DNA of 33,491 nt from Bacillota bacterium (GTDB lineage: Bacteria > Bacillota > Clostridia > Christensenellales > Aristaeellaceae). Every line of letters begins with the position of its first letter. Within the stretch, counting starts at the first letter, position 1. Location of the stretch: assembly GCA_023398575.1 (NCBI GenBank), contig JAEWSC010000079.1:1-33491 (forward strand), read 5' to 3'. This document shows, piece by piece, positions 8,473 through 18,100 of this stretch. A model generated the notes under the pieces. That model was not told where the DNA came from and did not search any database. It was given only the letters and a program-made list of their open reading frames with translations. A program made the translations under genes and the position numbers.

Positions 8473-10482
8473 CTATTTCTTTTTTGCTTTTGCCCATTTG
8501 TCATTGTATTTACCACGCTTGGGCTTTTCAGTTTTTACTTCTGCTTTGGGCACTACTCCCTTTAAAGGGGAGCCCCTTCGATCAGTTGGGTAACCCATTC
8601 TTTCTAATGCGCTCCTGCCCTGCTGCCTTTCCGTCCTCCCTCGCTGCCCCTCTGGCAGGTTTTGCCGCGGCGGCCTGTCATGATAGGGTATCTCCGGCAC
8701 AGCCAAACAATTTTTCCCATATCCAATCAGGTCTTCCCTGCCGGCAAGGCGCAAAGCCTCCAGGACAAGCTTACGGTTCTGCGGTTTCTTAAACTGCAAT
8801 AGCGCCCGCTGCATGGCTTTTTCGTGGGGCGTGCGGGGAACAAAAATATTTTCCATGGTGCGGGGATCAATGCCTGTATAAAACATACAGGTGGATAAGG
8901 TGCCCGGTGTCGGATAAAAGTCTTGAACCTGCTCTGGTTGATGCCCCGTATCGCGGATGTACAACGCTAGTTCCACAGCGGCATGCAGGTCGCTCCCAGG
9001 ATGACTGCTCATCAGGTAGGGTACCAGAAACTGCTTCATGCCCAGTTGCTCGTTGACGAGCTTGTACTTTTGCACAAAGGCGTCGTATACCTCCCGGCCT
9101 GGTTTGCCCATTCGGCTGAGGACTCTTGGTGAAATATGCTCCGGCGCCACCTTCAACTGGCCGCTGACATGGTGCTGGCACAATTCCTTTAAGAATGTAC
9201 TATCCTTATCCAGCAGCAGGTAATCGTAACGGAGCCCGGAACGGATAAAGACTTTTTTCACCTTCGGCAAGGCGCGGATTCGGCGCAGGATGGAAAGCAG
9301 CTCCGTATGATCCGGCGTCAAATGCCGACAGGGCTTGGGATACAAGCATTGCCTATCCTTACAGGCGCCTTGGGTGCATTGCTTTTTGCAGGCCGGCCGG
9401 CGAAAATTGGCGGTGGGGCCGCCCACATCGTGGATATACCCTTTAAAGCCTGGCAGCTTCGTCAACATTTCTGCTTCCTTGACAATGGAATCAGGGCTGC
9501 GGGACTGGACAATGCGGCCCTGGTGGAAAGTCAGCGCGCAAAAGCTGCACCCGCCAAAGCAGCCACGGGTGGCAGAGACGGAAAATTCCACCTCTTCCAG
9601 CGCCGGAACACCGCCCAGTGCATCGTAATCCGGGTGCCAGCGTCTAGTGTACGGCAAGGCATACACCTCGTCCAGCTCCTCCCGAGAAAGGGGATAGGCG
9701 GGCGGATTCTGAACCAACCACCTGTTCAAATCCTGCTGCTGGCACAGCGCCTTTCCACGGTAAGGGTCCTGTTCATCGTACTGAACCATGAACGCCTTGG
9801 CATAAGCCACCTTATCAGAGGCCACCTCTTTGTGGGAGGGAACCTCTTCGATATCTTCCGGCTTGTCCTTTTGCAGATAGCATATGCCCCGGATATCCTT
9901 GAGTTCATCCTTCTGTGCGCCATTTTTCAGCCAGGCGGCGCATTCCAAAATAGACCTTTCCCCCATGCCGTACATGAGCAGTGTGGCCCCGCTATCTACC
10001 AGAATGGAGCGGCGCACCTTATCCTCCCAGTAATCATAATGGGAGAAGCGGCGCAGCGAGGCTTCCAACCCACCGATTAATATCGGCACGCCGGAAAAAT
10101 CCTTCAAAATGCGGTTGCAATATACAATGGTCGCCCGGTCTGGGCGCATACCAGCCTTTCCGCCAGGGGCGTATACATCCTCACTGCGCCCCTTTTTTGC
10201 CGCGGTATAATGGTTGACCATGCTATCAATGACGCCGGCAGATACCAAAAAGCCTAACTTTGGCCGGCCAAAGAGCGTAAAGGCATTCTCATCCTTCATA
10301 TCCGGCAGACAAAGCATGGCCACAGTGTAGCCCGCTTTTTCCAGCACCCGGCTGATGATGGCATGGCCAAAGGAGGGATGATCGACATAGGCATCCCCGC
10401 ACACGTATATAAAATCCGGCTGATCCCAGCCGCGGTTTTTCACATCCATGGGGTTTACGGGCAAAAATTCGTTTCGCGTCAT
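8473..10482 (-). CDS. ygiQ: YgiQ family radical SAM protein (UPF0313)
   Basis: 669 residues. The radical SAM cluster motif CFGGCSFC (C308, C312, C315) sits mid-protein after the YgiQ-specific N-terminal region (FLPVNPMDVKNRGWDQPDF, GHAIISRVLEKAGY, GVPILIGGLEASLRRFSHYD). The C-terminal half keeps conserved blocks such as RSGLRYDYLLLD, KVAPEHISPRVLSRMGKPG and DFYPTPGTLSTCMFYTGIDP. A second Cys cluster (CKKQCTQGACKDRQCLYPKPC) could hold another iron-sulfur centre. The C-terminus is a basic low-complexity tail (PKRGKYNDKWAKAKKK). The E. coli homologue is of similar size; the reaction of the family is unknown to me. An AAAGGAA site precedes the ATG and the gene is monocistronic. Confidence 0.95.
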   Translation of the reverse strand: MTRNEFLPVNPMDVKNRGWDQPDFIYVCGDAYVDHPSFGHAIISRVLEKAGYTVAMLCLPDMKDENAFTLFGRPKLGFLVSAGVIDSMVNHYTAAKKGRSEDVYAPGGKAGMRPDRATIVYCNRILKDFSGVPILIGGLEASLRRFSHYDYWEDKVRRSILVDSGATLLMYGMGERSILECAAWLKNGAQKDELKDIRGICYLQKDKPEDIEEVPSHKEVASDKVAYAKAFMVQYDEQDPYRGKALCQQQDLNRWLVQNPPAYPLSREELDEVYALPYTRRWHPDYDALGGVPALEEVEFSVSATRGCFGGCSFCALTFHQGRIVQSRSPDSIVKEAEMLTKLPGFKGYIHDVGGPTANFRRPACKKQCTQGACKDRQCLYPKPCRHLTPDHTELLSILRRIRALPKVKKVFIRSGLRYDYLLLDKDSTFLKELCQHHVSGQLKVAPEHISPRVLSRMGKPGREVYDAFVQKYKLVNEQLGMKQFLVPYLMSSHPGSDLHAAVELALYIRDTGHQPEQVQDFYPTPGTLSTCMFYTGIDPRTMENIFVPRTPHEKAMQRALLQFKKPQNRKLVLEALRLAGREDLIGYGKNCLAVPEIPYHDRPPRQNLPEGQRGRTERQQGRSALERMGYPTDRRGSPLKGVVPKAEVKTEKPKRGKYNDKWAKAKKK

Positions 10483-10523
10483 AGATTCCTTTCAGTTGCC
10501 TTGGTTTTATACATAACAAGATT

Positions 10524-10552
10524 ATTGTAGGGGATGGGACACTACGTGTCAA
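10524..10552 (-). promoter_or_regulatory. Consensus sigma-A promoter of ygiQ
   Basis: On the minus strand TTGACA (10547-10552) and TACAAT (10524-10529) are exactly 17 bp apart, 41 bp upstream of the ygiQ start. The match to the vegetative consensus is near perfect. Confidence 0.8.
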
Positions 10553-10633
10553 GGCGGAGCCGCCCGTGAAATCCATTATGAAAAGAATAACAATTCCTGT
10601 CTACCAAAAACCGTATGCGGATGACCATATACA

Positions 10634-10642
10634 TGGTATAAT
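10634..10642 (+). promoter_or_regulatory. Extended -10 promoter element before ECF sigma gene
   Basis: TATAAT at 10637-10642 is preceded by TGG, an extended -10 (TGnTATAAT), 30 bp before the sigma-factor ATG. The -35 region is weak. If functional, this makes the sigma gene dependent on the housekeeping sigma rather than clearly autoregulated. Confidence 0.5.
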
Positions 10643-10672
10643 GAATGTATAGCATTTCCTGGGAGTGAGTGG

Positions 10673-11236
10673 ATGATTTCGTTTTTTATTGAAGACGTGC
10701 CTGACACGATAGAGAGCCGGTGGGACCAGCTGATGAATAAGATCACGCCAGAAATGGAGCGCGGTCTAAAGCGGGAAGCTTACATGCGGCTGGGTAATCT
10801 TTCAGATGTGCAAGATGTCATGCAAGAAGTATTGATCAAAGCCGCTATGAACTACGATCAGCTAAAGGATGAGCGCAAGCTGTATGCATGGCTGATGACC
10901 ATTACCAGACGCGAATGCTTTGCACACATATCACGTTTCTCTATTAAAGCTTTTTTAAGCAAGACAAGGCTGCTGACCGGCTTGATTAGCCACACAGTAG
11001 ATATTTGGGAGCATTTGGTTACGGATGAAGAAAAGCAAAACCTGCTCAAAGCGCTGGAATCGTTGGATGACGAATCCAGAAAGATTGTTGTTCTAAAATC
11101 CACAACAGACCTATCCTTAAAAGAAATCGCTGAAAAGCTGTGTTTGAACTATCATACCACAAGGTCCAAATATCAACGGGCACTATCGCTGCTCAGGGAC
11201 ATCATTCGGGAGGATGAAGCTAATGAACGCCATTAA
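10673..11236 (+). CDS. RNA polymerase sigma factor, sigma-70 (ECF) family
   Basis: 187 residues. Region 2 covers about residues 15-85 (GNLSDVQDVMQEVLIKAAMNY, then LYAWLMTITRRECFAHI), and region 4 about 120-175 (LDDESRKIVVLKSTTDLSLKEIAEKLCLNYHTTRSKYQRAL). The central region 3 is absent, as in ECF factors. GGGAG lies 7 bp before the ATG. The downstream gene overlaps its 3' end by 14 bp and carries a membrane segment, the usual arrangement for a sigma factor and a co-expressed membrane-bound partner. Confidence 0.9.
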   Translation: MISFFIEDVPDTIESRWDQLMNKITPEMERGLKREAYMRLGNLSDVQDVMQEVLIKAAMNYDQLKDERKLYAWLMTITRRECFAHISRFSIKAFLSKTRLLTGLISHTVDIWEHLVTDEEKQNLLKALESLDDESRKIVVLKSTTDLSLKEIAEKLCLNYHTTRSKYQRALSLLRDIIREDEANERH

Positions 11237-12005
11237 GCAAGCAAATATTGAAAAGAAAATACGTCTTTTGGCGTTTGAAGAAGCGGAAGAAAGGCTTCTG
11301 CCTTTTAGCAGCATGAAGGAGAACGTGCTTCGCGCTTGCACCCAGCGGCTGGACACAACGGATAACCGACAGGAAAAAAGAAAGGCCAGGCTGCGCAACA
11401 CCCGGAGGGTGGCGTTGGCAACAGCCTGCCTTTTGGTAGGGATAAGCGTTCTGTCAGTGTTGGCACCTGTGCCTGTTAGCACTGCCAACGGGTTCCTGCG
11501 CAAAGCGCAAATCTGGGTCGGGGGCCTTTTACAGTTGAATATTTCTTACGGCCCGCCGGAGGAGTATGGTCAAAAATCAAAGGAATATGGCGTCATGCCG
11601 GATGGCTACCAGGAGAAAAGCGGCTGGAAATCCCTGCAGGAAATCCGTGATGCCTATAACGTCACTCTCCTGGAGCCGTCGCAGGAGGAAGATGCATGGA
11701 CTTTGAAAAACGCGAAGGTCAACGGCGAAGGTGAAGTAAGGTTTATCCTCTTTTTCTACTCATTTACCCAGCAAGACAACTTTATCTCCTTCAACTATGG
11801 GCCACAAGCAGATGAAATGGGAGCAGCTATTTTCGCTGAGGATGTCGCAGCTTACACAGCGCCTGCCGGTACATTCTACACCTGGAGTATTGAAAATAAG
11901 CAATATGCGCAAATCATGCTGGATGAGCGTTTGGTTACAATAACGTCAGACTTGCAGAAGGATGCATTTCTCAAAACCCTGGATGGCCTGCGCATCGTCA
12001 ATTGA
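11223..12005 (+). CDS. Membrane protein with DUF4367-like domain, probable anti-sigma partner
   Basis: 260 residues. The N-terminal 65 residues are charged and cytoplasmic, one membrane segment follows (VALATACLLVGISVLSVLAP), then an extracellular domain. Its end (FYTWSIENKQYAQIMLDERL, then LKTLDGLRIVN) resembles DUF4367 domains, which are common beside ECF sigma factors in Clostridia. I chose ATG 11223 because GGGAGG (11208-11213) lies 9 bp before it; the frame's ATG at 11214 touches that site. The 14-bp overlap with the sigma gene implies translational coupling. The anti-sigma role is inferred from topology and context; no zinc-binding anti-sigma motif is visible. Confidence 0.75.
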   Translation: MNAIKQANIEKKIRLLAFEEAEERLLPFSSMKENVLRACTQRLDTTDNRQEKRKARLRNTRRVALATACLLVGISVLSVLAPVPVSTANGFLRKAQIWVGGLLQLNISYGPPEEYGQKSKEYGVMPDGYQEKSGWKSLQEIRDAYNVTLLEPSQEEDAWTLKNAKVNGEGEVRFILFFYSFTQQDNFISFNYGPQADEMGAAIFAEDVAAYTAPAGTFYTWSIENKQYAQIMLDERLVTITSDLQKDAFLKTLDGLRIVN

Positions 12006-12471
12006 CTAAGATACCGCCGGTATAAGTGGTTCTGGTAACAGTTGACTCAAGCGATGCGGAATGCACGGTCCTTAAGCGGTAATAGTAACCGCTGGTCACT
12101 GTCCAGGTTGCGGAACCGGTTTTAGATGTGACACCATAGTCCCAAAATCCCTGCGACTTAATGTTGGTCCAAGCATTGTTTTCCCACTTTTGAAGGTACA
12201 TGGTTCCGCCCACCTGATTCGCCGTCTGGTTGGCCGTGGTAGAGGCAGAAACATTTACAGAGGTGGAACTTGCCTTGCTGATGCTGAAAGTCGCATTGGA
12301 AATAGCGATATCCGTTGACATGGGGCTGATACCGGCAGTCCAGCTCCCATAGTAGTAGTCTGGGTATGGCGATAAGTCTGACTCCGGAGGTGTCGATGTT
12401 TCAGCCAAGGCAGAAATGCTGATAGTAAGCAATAGGATGGTCGCAATCAAAAGCTGAATGATTCTTTTCAC
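11998..12471 (-). CDS. Small secreted protein, DUF6147-like
   Basis: 157 residues. A strong signal peptide (KRIIQLLIATILLLTISISA, then LAE) is followed by a Ser/Thr-rich mature part of about 130 residues. It has repeating beta-strand character and the pattern MYLQKWENNAWTNIKS, then SGYYYRLRTVHS, resembling DUF6147 proteins of Clostridia. No catalytic motif is seen. I chose GTG at 12471 because GGGAGGG lies about 7 bp before it; the upstream in-frame ATG (12486) overlaps that site. It converges on the sigma/DUF4367 pair with an 8-bp overlap of the 3' ends, so it could be functionally linked to it or affected by antisense transcription. Confidence 0.75.
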   Translation of the reverse strand: MKRIIQLLIATILLLTISISALAETSTPPESDLSPYPDYYYGSWTAGISPMSTDIAISNATFSISKASSTSVNVSASTTANQTANQVGGTMYLQKWENNAWTNIKSQGFWDYGVTSKTGSATWTVTSGYYYRLRTVHSASLESTVTRTTYTGGILVN

Positions 12472-12623
12472 AAATGTCCCTCCCATATCATCACATTATG
12501 ATATACATACTATAGAGCGACTCTTTATTCGTTTTGATGCATGGTTTCATAAATTTTTTTGTCGTATTCTTTGTTGAGACAGTGAAACATCCATCATTCA
12601 GGAATTACCAGATATTCATAACG

Positions 12624-12656
12624 AAAAATGGAGGGGTGACATGCCCCTCCATTTTT
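12624..12656 (-). terminator. Intrinsic terminator after GNAT gene
   Basis: AAAAATGGAGGGG (12624-12636) and CCCCTCCATTTTT (12644-12656) form a 13-bp stem around a 7-nt loop, with T/A runs on both sides. It lies 59 bp downstream of the minus-strand acetyltransferase gene that ends at 12715 and separates it from the secreted-protein gene. Confidence 0.85.
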
Positions 12657-12714
12657 GTTGATCCATAGCGCAAAAAGAGGTAGTGCGCCATACATTTGAT
12701 CTGCTGCAAATGAA

Positions 12715-13158
12715 TTACCCTATTTCCCAGCCCTCCCGTTTTCTATATAGATAGTCACTCTCTCGTCTATACCCCATCCGCTCATAAAACTGCTGGGCAC
12801 TAAAATTGTCTCGCCCGGTAAACAGTTCAAAGTCATGAATCCCCATTTCCCGGAAGTGGATTTCAGCAGCATGCATTAAAGCCCTGCCAATCCCCCCCCC
12901 ACGAAATGCTTCCTCCACAAACAGTTCGGTAACTTCTACATAAAATACGCTATAGCAAATCGATTTGAGCATTTGCGCACATAAAAAGCCAACCATATCA
13001 TCTCCCGCCCGAGCCACAAAAACCGTTTCAGCATCCTCCCGGGTAAGCCCTGCTAGAACTCCTTCATATGTGTTGGCATCCTGACCATTGAACATGTCGT
13101 TCAGGCGTTTGAGCCCACTAGCGTCAGATGGAACGGCCAGCCTCACCGCAATATCCAT
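12715..13158 (-). CDS. GNAT family N-acetyltransferase
   Basis: 147 residues with a complete single GNAT domain. The N-terminal strand is VRLAVPSDASGLKRLND. A core strand ends in VTELFVEEAFRGGGIGRALM (about residues 77-96), containing the acetyl-CoA-binding R-G-x-G-I-G-x-A signature. The C-terminal motif is FSAQQFYERMGYRRESDYLY. It resembles aminoglycoside or small-amine acetyltransferases in layout, but the substrate is not predictable. GAGGGGTG precedes the ATG. It is divergent from the AraC-type gene, with a 103-bp shared promoter gap. Confidence 0.88.
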   Translation of the reverse strand: MDIAVRLAVPSDASGLKRLNDMFNGQDANTYEGVLAGLTREDAETVFVARAGDDMVGFLCAQMLKSICYSVFYVEVTELFVEEAFRGGGIGRALMHAAEIHFREMGIHDFELFTGRDNFSAQQFYERMGYRRESDYLYRKREGWEIG

Positions 13159-13211
13159 ATTTCACCCCTCTTCTTAACTAGAATTTTTATACATTATTTC
13201 TAAATAAATAC

Positions 13212-13241
13212 TAGACAAATATTGCTTGATTGTGTCATACT
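13212..13241 (+). promoter_or_regulatory. Possible promoter of AraC-type gene
   Basis: TAGACA (13212-13217) and CATACT (13236-13241) are 18 bp apart and end 20 bp before the ATG at 13262. The match is moderate. Confidence 0.35.
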
Positions 13242-13261
13242 ATACGAGGAGGCGGCAAGCT

Positions 13262-14071
13262 ATGATCGATGAAAATCAAGCACTTTTTCAAGAATATGAA
13301 TCGTTCGTAAAAGTTCAAGAAATAGACAATCCTTTTGAATCACCGCATATGCATCCGCAATATGAGTTGATTTATGTACTGTCTGGGAGCCTGCACCTTG
13401 ATATCGGTGCAAGAGCTTTTGCATTGCAGCCCGGCGACCTGGCTTTTATCTCCCGCAACCTGGTACACGCTTACAGAACCCAACATAAAAGCAGCTGCCT
13501 GATGGTATGGATCGGCTCTTTGGCACTGCCCATGCTTGCTGTACGGCTTTTAAGGCATGAAGTAAGGGAGCCGGTGGTCAGCCTGCGGGATGACCTGGAG
13601 GAAGCGCAAAACTGCGCCAGGCGGCTAATGGCCGAAACAGCAGGCCGGGCAGACAGGGACGTGCTTCTGGGCTATGTACAAATTCTGCTGGGCCGGGCCT
13701 TTGAACGCTTTATTCTCTCTCCCTCCACTGGCGGCGAAGACAGCCTGGCAGCCAAAGCGCTTTCCTACCTGTCGATGCATTACCATCAACCCGTTTCACT
13801 CGACGATGTGGCATCCGCCGTATACGCCTCTCGTTATCATCTGTCCCGCGTGATGAACCAGCAATTCGGCTACGGATTTTACGATTACATCAATCAGCTG
13901 CGCATCAACGATGCCAAGTACCGCCTATGGCACACCGATGAGCGCATTGCGGACATTGCGCTGTCCTGCGGGTTTGAAACCATAAGAAGCTTCAACCGTG
14001 TCTTTTTGCGGCTTGTACGCATGCCTCCACGGACATACCGCGATAGCCAGCGCCGGGTCGATCTCACATAA
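13262..14071 (+). CDS. AraC family transcriptional regulator with cupin sensor domain
   Basis: 269 residues from the proposed start. The N-terminal 80 residues form a cupin-like ligand-binding domain (SPHMHPQYELIYVLSGSLHL, then FALQPGDLAFISRNLVH). The C-terminal about 100 residues form the double helix-turn-helix of AraC proteins: YLSMHYHQPVSLDDVASAVY and HLSRVMNQQFGYGFYDYINQ, then RIADIALSCGFETIRSFNRV and FLRLVRMPPRTYR. The frame extends upstream to a TTG at 13226, but an AGGAGG site (13247-13252) lies inside that extension and 9 bp before ATG 13262. A terminator follows (14121-14159). Its target is likely nearby: the GNAT gene or the SDR gene. Confidence 0.9.
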   Translation: MIDENQALFQEYESFVKVQEIDNPFESPHMHPQYELIYVLSGSLHLDIGARAFALQPGDLAFISRNLVHAYRTQHKSSCLMVWIGSLALPMLAVRLLRHEVREPVVSLRDDLEEAQNCARRLMAETAGRADRDVLLGYVQILLGRAFERFILSPSTGGEDSLAAKALSYLSMHYHQPVSLDDVASAVYASRYHLSRVMNQQFGYGFYDYINQLRINDAKYRLWHTDERIADIALSCGFETIRSFNRVFLRLVRMPPRTYRDSQRRVDLT

Positions 14072-14091
14072 CAGGTCAGCCTGGACAGCTC

Positions 14092-14107
14092 TTGCGCATA
14101 TGCGCAA
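14092..14107. repeat. Perfect 16-bp palindrome
   Basis: TTGCGCATATGCGCAA reads identically on both strands. It lies 20 bp after the AraC stop codon and 98 bp before the SDR start. It could be a dimeric regulator's operator or a small hairpin; no second copy was noticed in the window. Confidence 0.45.
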
Positions 14108-14120
14108 TAATCGTCCCGTG

Positions 14121-14157
14121 AAAGGCAACGGCGGACATTGTGAAGCCATTGCCTTTT
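14121..14157 (+). terminator. Intrinsic terminator after AraC gene
   Basis: AAAGGCAACGGC (14121-14132) pairs with GCCATTGCCTTT (14145-14156), one C-A mismatch in 12 positions, followed directly by further T residues (TTTTTT in total). It separates the AraC gene from the SDR gene, which therefore needs its own promoter; I see no strong one. Confidence 0.75.
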
Positions 14158-14204
14158 TTGTATAGTGTTCTTACCTATTTTATAGATTCATCGGAGGCAT
14201 GAGT

Positions 14205-15068
14205 ATGGATACCAATAAGGCGGCCATTGTCACCGGCGGAAGCAGCGGCATCGGCCAAGGTACGGCCATCGTACTGGCAGAACAGGGCTACGATGTGGCC
14301 ATTACGTATTCCCGCAACCGGGATGGGGCAGATGAAACCAAAGCAGAAATTGAAAGGCTTGGCAGGCGCTGCCTTGTGTACCATGCCGCGTTGGAAGAAA
14401 AGGACGTAGCTGAGAACTTGGTTCGGGAGGCGCGAAAAGACCTTGGCCGGCTGGATTTGCTGGTCAATAACGCGGGACGCGACGCCCGCAGCAGCATACT
14501 AACCGCGACCCGGGAAAATCTGCAATACATCGTGGACACCAACTTTATCGGATACCTGATGGCCGCCGGAGAAGCAGCGCGCATCATGATAAAGGACGGC
14601 ACTGCCGGCTCCATCCACTTTGTAACGTCTACCAGGGGCGAATCCGCCCACCCGGATGATTTTGTATACGGCGGCATTAAAGCGGCCATCAACCGGGCGG
14701 CCCAATCTCTTGCGCTGGAACTGTCAGTCTACAAAATCCGTGTCAACTGCATTGCTCCCGGCGCCACAAGAGTAAGACCTCAAAGCCCGCCGCCTGACGC
14801 CAAGGCCGGCGACATCATCAAAGGCCGGCCCTTTTATCCCATTGAGGATTGTATCCCATTAGGCCGCATGGGCGTACCCAGGGATACAGGTGAGTTGGTA
14901 GCTTTCCTGGCCAGCGACAAAGGATCATACATCACTGGCATGGTGATCCGTGTGGATGGGGGCCTTACGCTGCCTGGCCAGCCGGAATGGTTTGCACCAT
15001 CGGTCTGGATGGATAGGGGCTGGGTGGAAAGGAACCGGGAAGCGGTACTAAACCAAAAGGGTGAATAG
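14205..15068 (+). CDS. Short-chain dehydrogenase/reductase (3-ketoacyl-ACP reductase / glucose-1-dehydrogenase-like)
   Basis: 287 residues with the classical SDR layout: cofactor motif TGGSSGIGQG (about residues 10-19), structural NNAG near residue 89, a Ser in the HFVTSTRGES strand near 141, and catalytic Y155-x-x-x-K159 (YGGIK). The VNCIAPGATRV and SYITGMVIRVDGGL segments are typical of FabG-like and sugar dehydrogenases. The residues after the first beta-alpha-beta unit (YSRNRDGAD) are compatible with NADP(H). I chose ATG 14205 because GGAGG at 14193-14197 is 7 bp before it but only 1 bp before the ATG at 14199. The gene stands alone between two terminators. The substrate is unknown. Confidence 0.9.
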   Translation: MDTNKAAIVTGGSSGIGQGTAIVLAEQGYDVAITYSRNRDGADETKAEIERLGRRCLVYHAALEEKDVAENLVREARKDLGRLDLLVNNAGRDARSSILTATRENLQYIVDTNFIGYLMAAGEAARIMIKDGTAGSIHFVTSTRGESAHPDDFVYGGIKAAINRAAQSLALELSVYKIRVNCIAPGATRVRPQSPPPDAKAGDIIKGRPFYPIEDCIPLGRMGVPRDTGELVAFLASDKGSYITGMVIRVDGGLTLPGQPEWFAPSVWMDRGWVERNREAVLNQKGE

Positions 15069-15078
15069 ATGCTTTATT

Positions 15079-15113
15079 AAAGGCGCGCCTGCCACTTGCA
15101 AGGCGCGCCTTTC
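15079..15113. terminator. Bidirectional intrinsic terminator
   Basis: AAAGGCGCGCCT (15079-15090) and AGGCGCGCCTTT (15101-15112) form a perfect 12-bp GC-rich stem around a 10-nt loop, in the 55-bp gap between the convergent SDR and alpha-mannosidase genes. Confidence 0.8.
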
Positions 15114-15123
15114 TTATTGCTTT

Positions 15124-18100
15124 TCAGTACGCCACACGAACCGTTTTGATCTCAAAGGGCTTGAACGTCAGAGCAGCTTCCCTTGAGAGAGGTAACTTCG
15201 CCTGCACTTCTTCCAGCATATCCGTAAGAGCAATTTCCTTCACATCATGATTCAATGTTAACGTTGCCTTGGAATACGCGCCGGTAGCTTCATACAAACG
15301 CAGTATATATGCATTGTCCGCATCCTCACACGGCTTGACGGTTTCAATGATGATGTTAGGTAAATCGACGGAGGCTAGCTGCGGCATCATGCAGTCCCCC
15401 GCATTTGCAATGGGCAGGTAGTTAAAAGCATACGCAGGCCTGACCACCGTTTCTGCACAGAAGCCGCCGGCATGGGGCAGGATAGCATACCGGCAGAAAT
15501 GCCGGCCTTTGTCGCCCTGGCTGTCCGGCCGTTCGCCGCCTTTGTGCAACGACAGGCGCATGGAGCCTTCCCGTACAGAGAGACCATATTTGCAATCATT
15601 CAAAAGCGCCAGACCATAACCAGCCTCGGATAAATCGGAATATTTATGGTTGCAGATCTCAAAACGTGCCTTTTCCGCCGCGCTGCTGCGGTGGTTACTG
15701 CGGCGGATGTAGCCGAATTGGATTTCGTTGCGCACACCGTCACAGAAAAGAGAGGTATCAAAAGCAGTCTTTAAGAACCTGTGGCTATCCTGCCAATCGA
15801 TAACCGTATCAAAAGTTACAAGCGGCGAATGGGCGGAAAACACCATGTCCTGCGTGATCACGGTTTTCTCTGTCATTTGGTACACACTGCGGATGCGCGC
15901 TTCTACAGCACCTACGCAAACCACTTCACGGCTTACAAGACGGCCGGCGGGCGATAACTTGTCTTCCAGGTCTGCGTCGATATCCCAGTTATCCCAGGCG
16001 GCGGACACCTCCTCAGCCATGAGGAAGGAGTTAAAGGGCAGCCCGTTTGTGTCAACCAGTTCGCGGTCTGTTTGCGCATCCACAAAGGAGTCCATGGCCC
16101 CATTTTCATCAAAACGGACACGCGCAAAGGGCGTGATCAGGGTATTGCCCTCCAGGCGGAAGGGACAAACTGCCTTTTCAACATCTGCAACTTCCCATGC
16201 AAGAACCTTGGAACCCAAGGCCGGCAGCACAACCCCGGATACCGCCAGCATTTCCTCGCCGTTTAAATCGATAAAGCGCTGCTGGGCATAGCCGCCTGCA
16301 ATGCGCATGCCAGACATAGCTTTTAGGTACACTGTGTCACAGCGGTCAAAGGAAAGGGTGTTGTGCAGTGTGACAAAGCTGCTTTCTTTATTGGCATATG
16401 CCGAATCAAGCAGCGCCAGAGTCATACCGCGGGCGGCCAAAATCGCTTGTGTTGTTTCTTGGATGGACTGGGCATGGGCACTGTGAATACAGGTGCCGGG
16501 TAGAATATCATGAAACTGGTTGACCAGCAGCGTGTTCATCAGCGGGCGCACCGCCTGCCCATCGGCTGCTTTGGCATTGGCAACAGCATGTTTGACCGTC
16601 AACAACTCCAAATCGTGCAAAGCAATCTCCAACAAGCGGTTGTTGCGCTTGATGATGTGCTGATTGGTCAGCGTACCGCGATGCAGTTCCAGATACAATT
16701 CACCGGCATAGAGCGTTGGTTCATGAATTTCTGTTTCCAGCCGCTGCATGAATGCGGAGACGCTGGTATGCGAGGTGCGAGGTATACCTTCCAGGTCGTG
16801 AAGGCGGCGGCTCATCTCAATCATTTCAAACTCCGGTCCGCCGCCGCCATCCCCTTTGCCATAGGAGAACAGCCTCATATCAGATACCATTTTTTCCTCA
16901 ATGGGGTTGTTCATCGCAGGCCCGCCTTCGGTGATTTCGGTAAGCGTAGCAGGGTCTGGCCCTTGGTGTGTCAGGTTCAGATGGGTGAGCACACGGCTGC
17001 CGTCCAACCCCTGCCAGTAGAAGGAGGTATAGGGGAAGCGGTTGGTATCGTTCCACGCCATTTTTGTCGTCAGAAAATACCGGACACCGCAGCCAAGCAT
17101 GATTTGAGGGATCGCATAGCTGTAGCCGAAGGTGTCGGGCAGCCAAAAAGCATCAGCCTTGTAATTGAAATACTTTTGCGTAAAGCGCTGGCCCCAAACA
17201 AACTGGCGCAAAAGGTATTCGCCGCCGGTCAGATTGCAATCACATTCCACCCACACACCGCCGTTGGGCTCATAGCGGCCTTCCGCCACCCGCTGTTGAA
17301 TGCGCGCAAACAACTCAGGATAATGCACCCGAATCCACTCGCTGTGGTAGGCGGAAGATTGAACAAAGGTATACTCAGGGTACTCATCCATCAGGTTCAT
17401 TTGGTTGGCATAGGTGCGTGCACACTTTTTCACCGTTTCAGATATCGGCCACAGCCAGGCGGTATCCATGTGGCTGTGCCCTGTAAGCCCCACATAGGGG
17501 GCGGTAGGCCCATTTTGCTTTCCGAGCTGCTCTTTGATCAGCGGCCAAACCGTTTGAATAGCGCCCCGGAATTCTGCATCACTGGCATTATCCGGATCGT
17601 AATAGATCAGGCCATGAACCTTTGTCAGGGTGTATAGCACATCTGCCCGGCGGAAGCTGCTTTCCGGCAAGGCATCCACAAGGGCGGTCAAGGTGCGCAG
17701 ATCAAATAGGAATGCCATCAGTTCCTCGTCCCGAAGACAAACTTCCACCGGTCCGATGGGATACGAATAATCCTCATATGATTCGTTGGTCAATGGCTGC
17801 GTGCCAGGCATATCGTGGAAAGCATAATACTCCAAAGCAATATCCACCTGCTGACCTGCCTTAGCCTTTGGAATAAAGCGGTTGCAGTAGTGGTTGCCAT
17901 GGCTGCCCACCAGTATCTTGTTGGCAAAGTTGGAGTGAATGCTGCCATCCACCCACAGGGTGGCCTCGTACCCACCGATGCGAGGATACAAATACAGCGT
18001 TTCCCCATCCAATTCCTCCGGCACAGTATACGTGCCCCGGAACCAGCCATACATGCCTTCCCCACCCCAGCGGCCCTCTTTAGGCAATGCGTAAAAATGC

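Noticed and set aside
9307..10080. 257-codon frame antisense to ygiQ
   Set aside because: It is a shadow of a gene with an unmistakable radical SAM motif; no domain is visible.
16510..17637. Long open frame (375 codons) antisense to the alpha-mannosidase gene
   Set aside because: It lies wholly opposite a clear GH38 gene with catalytic motifs, has no RBS or recognisable domain, and its composition mirrors the codon bias of the real gene.
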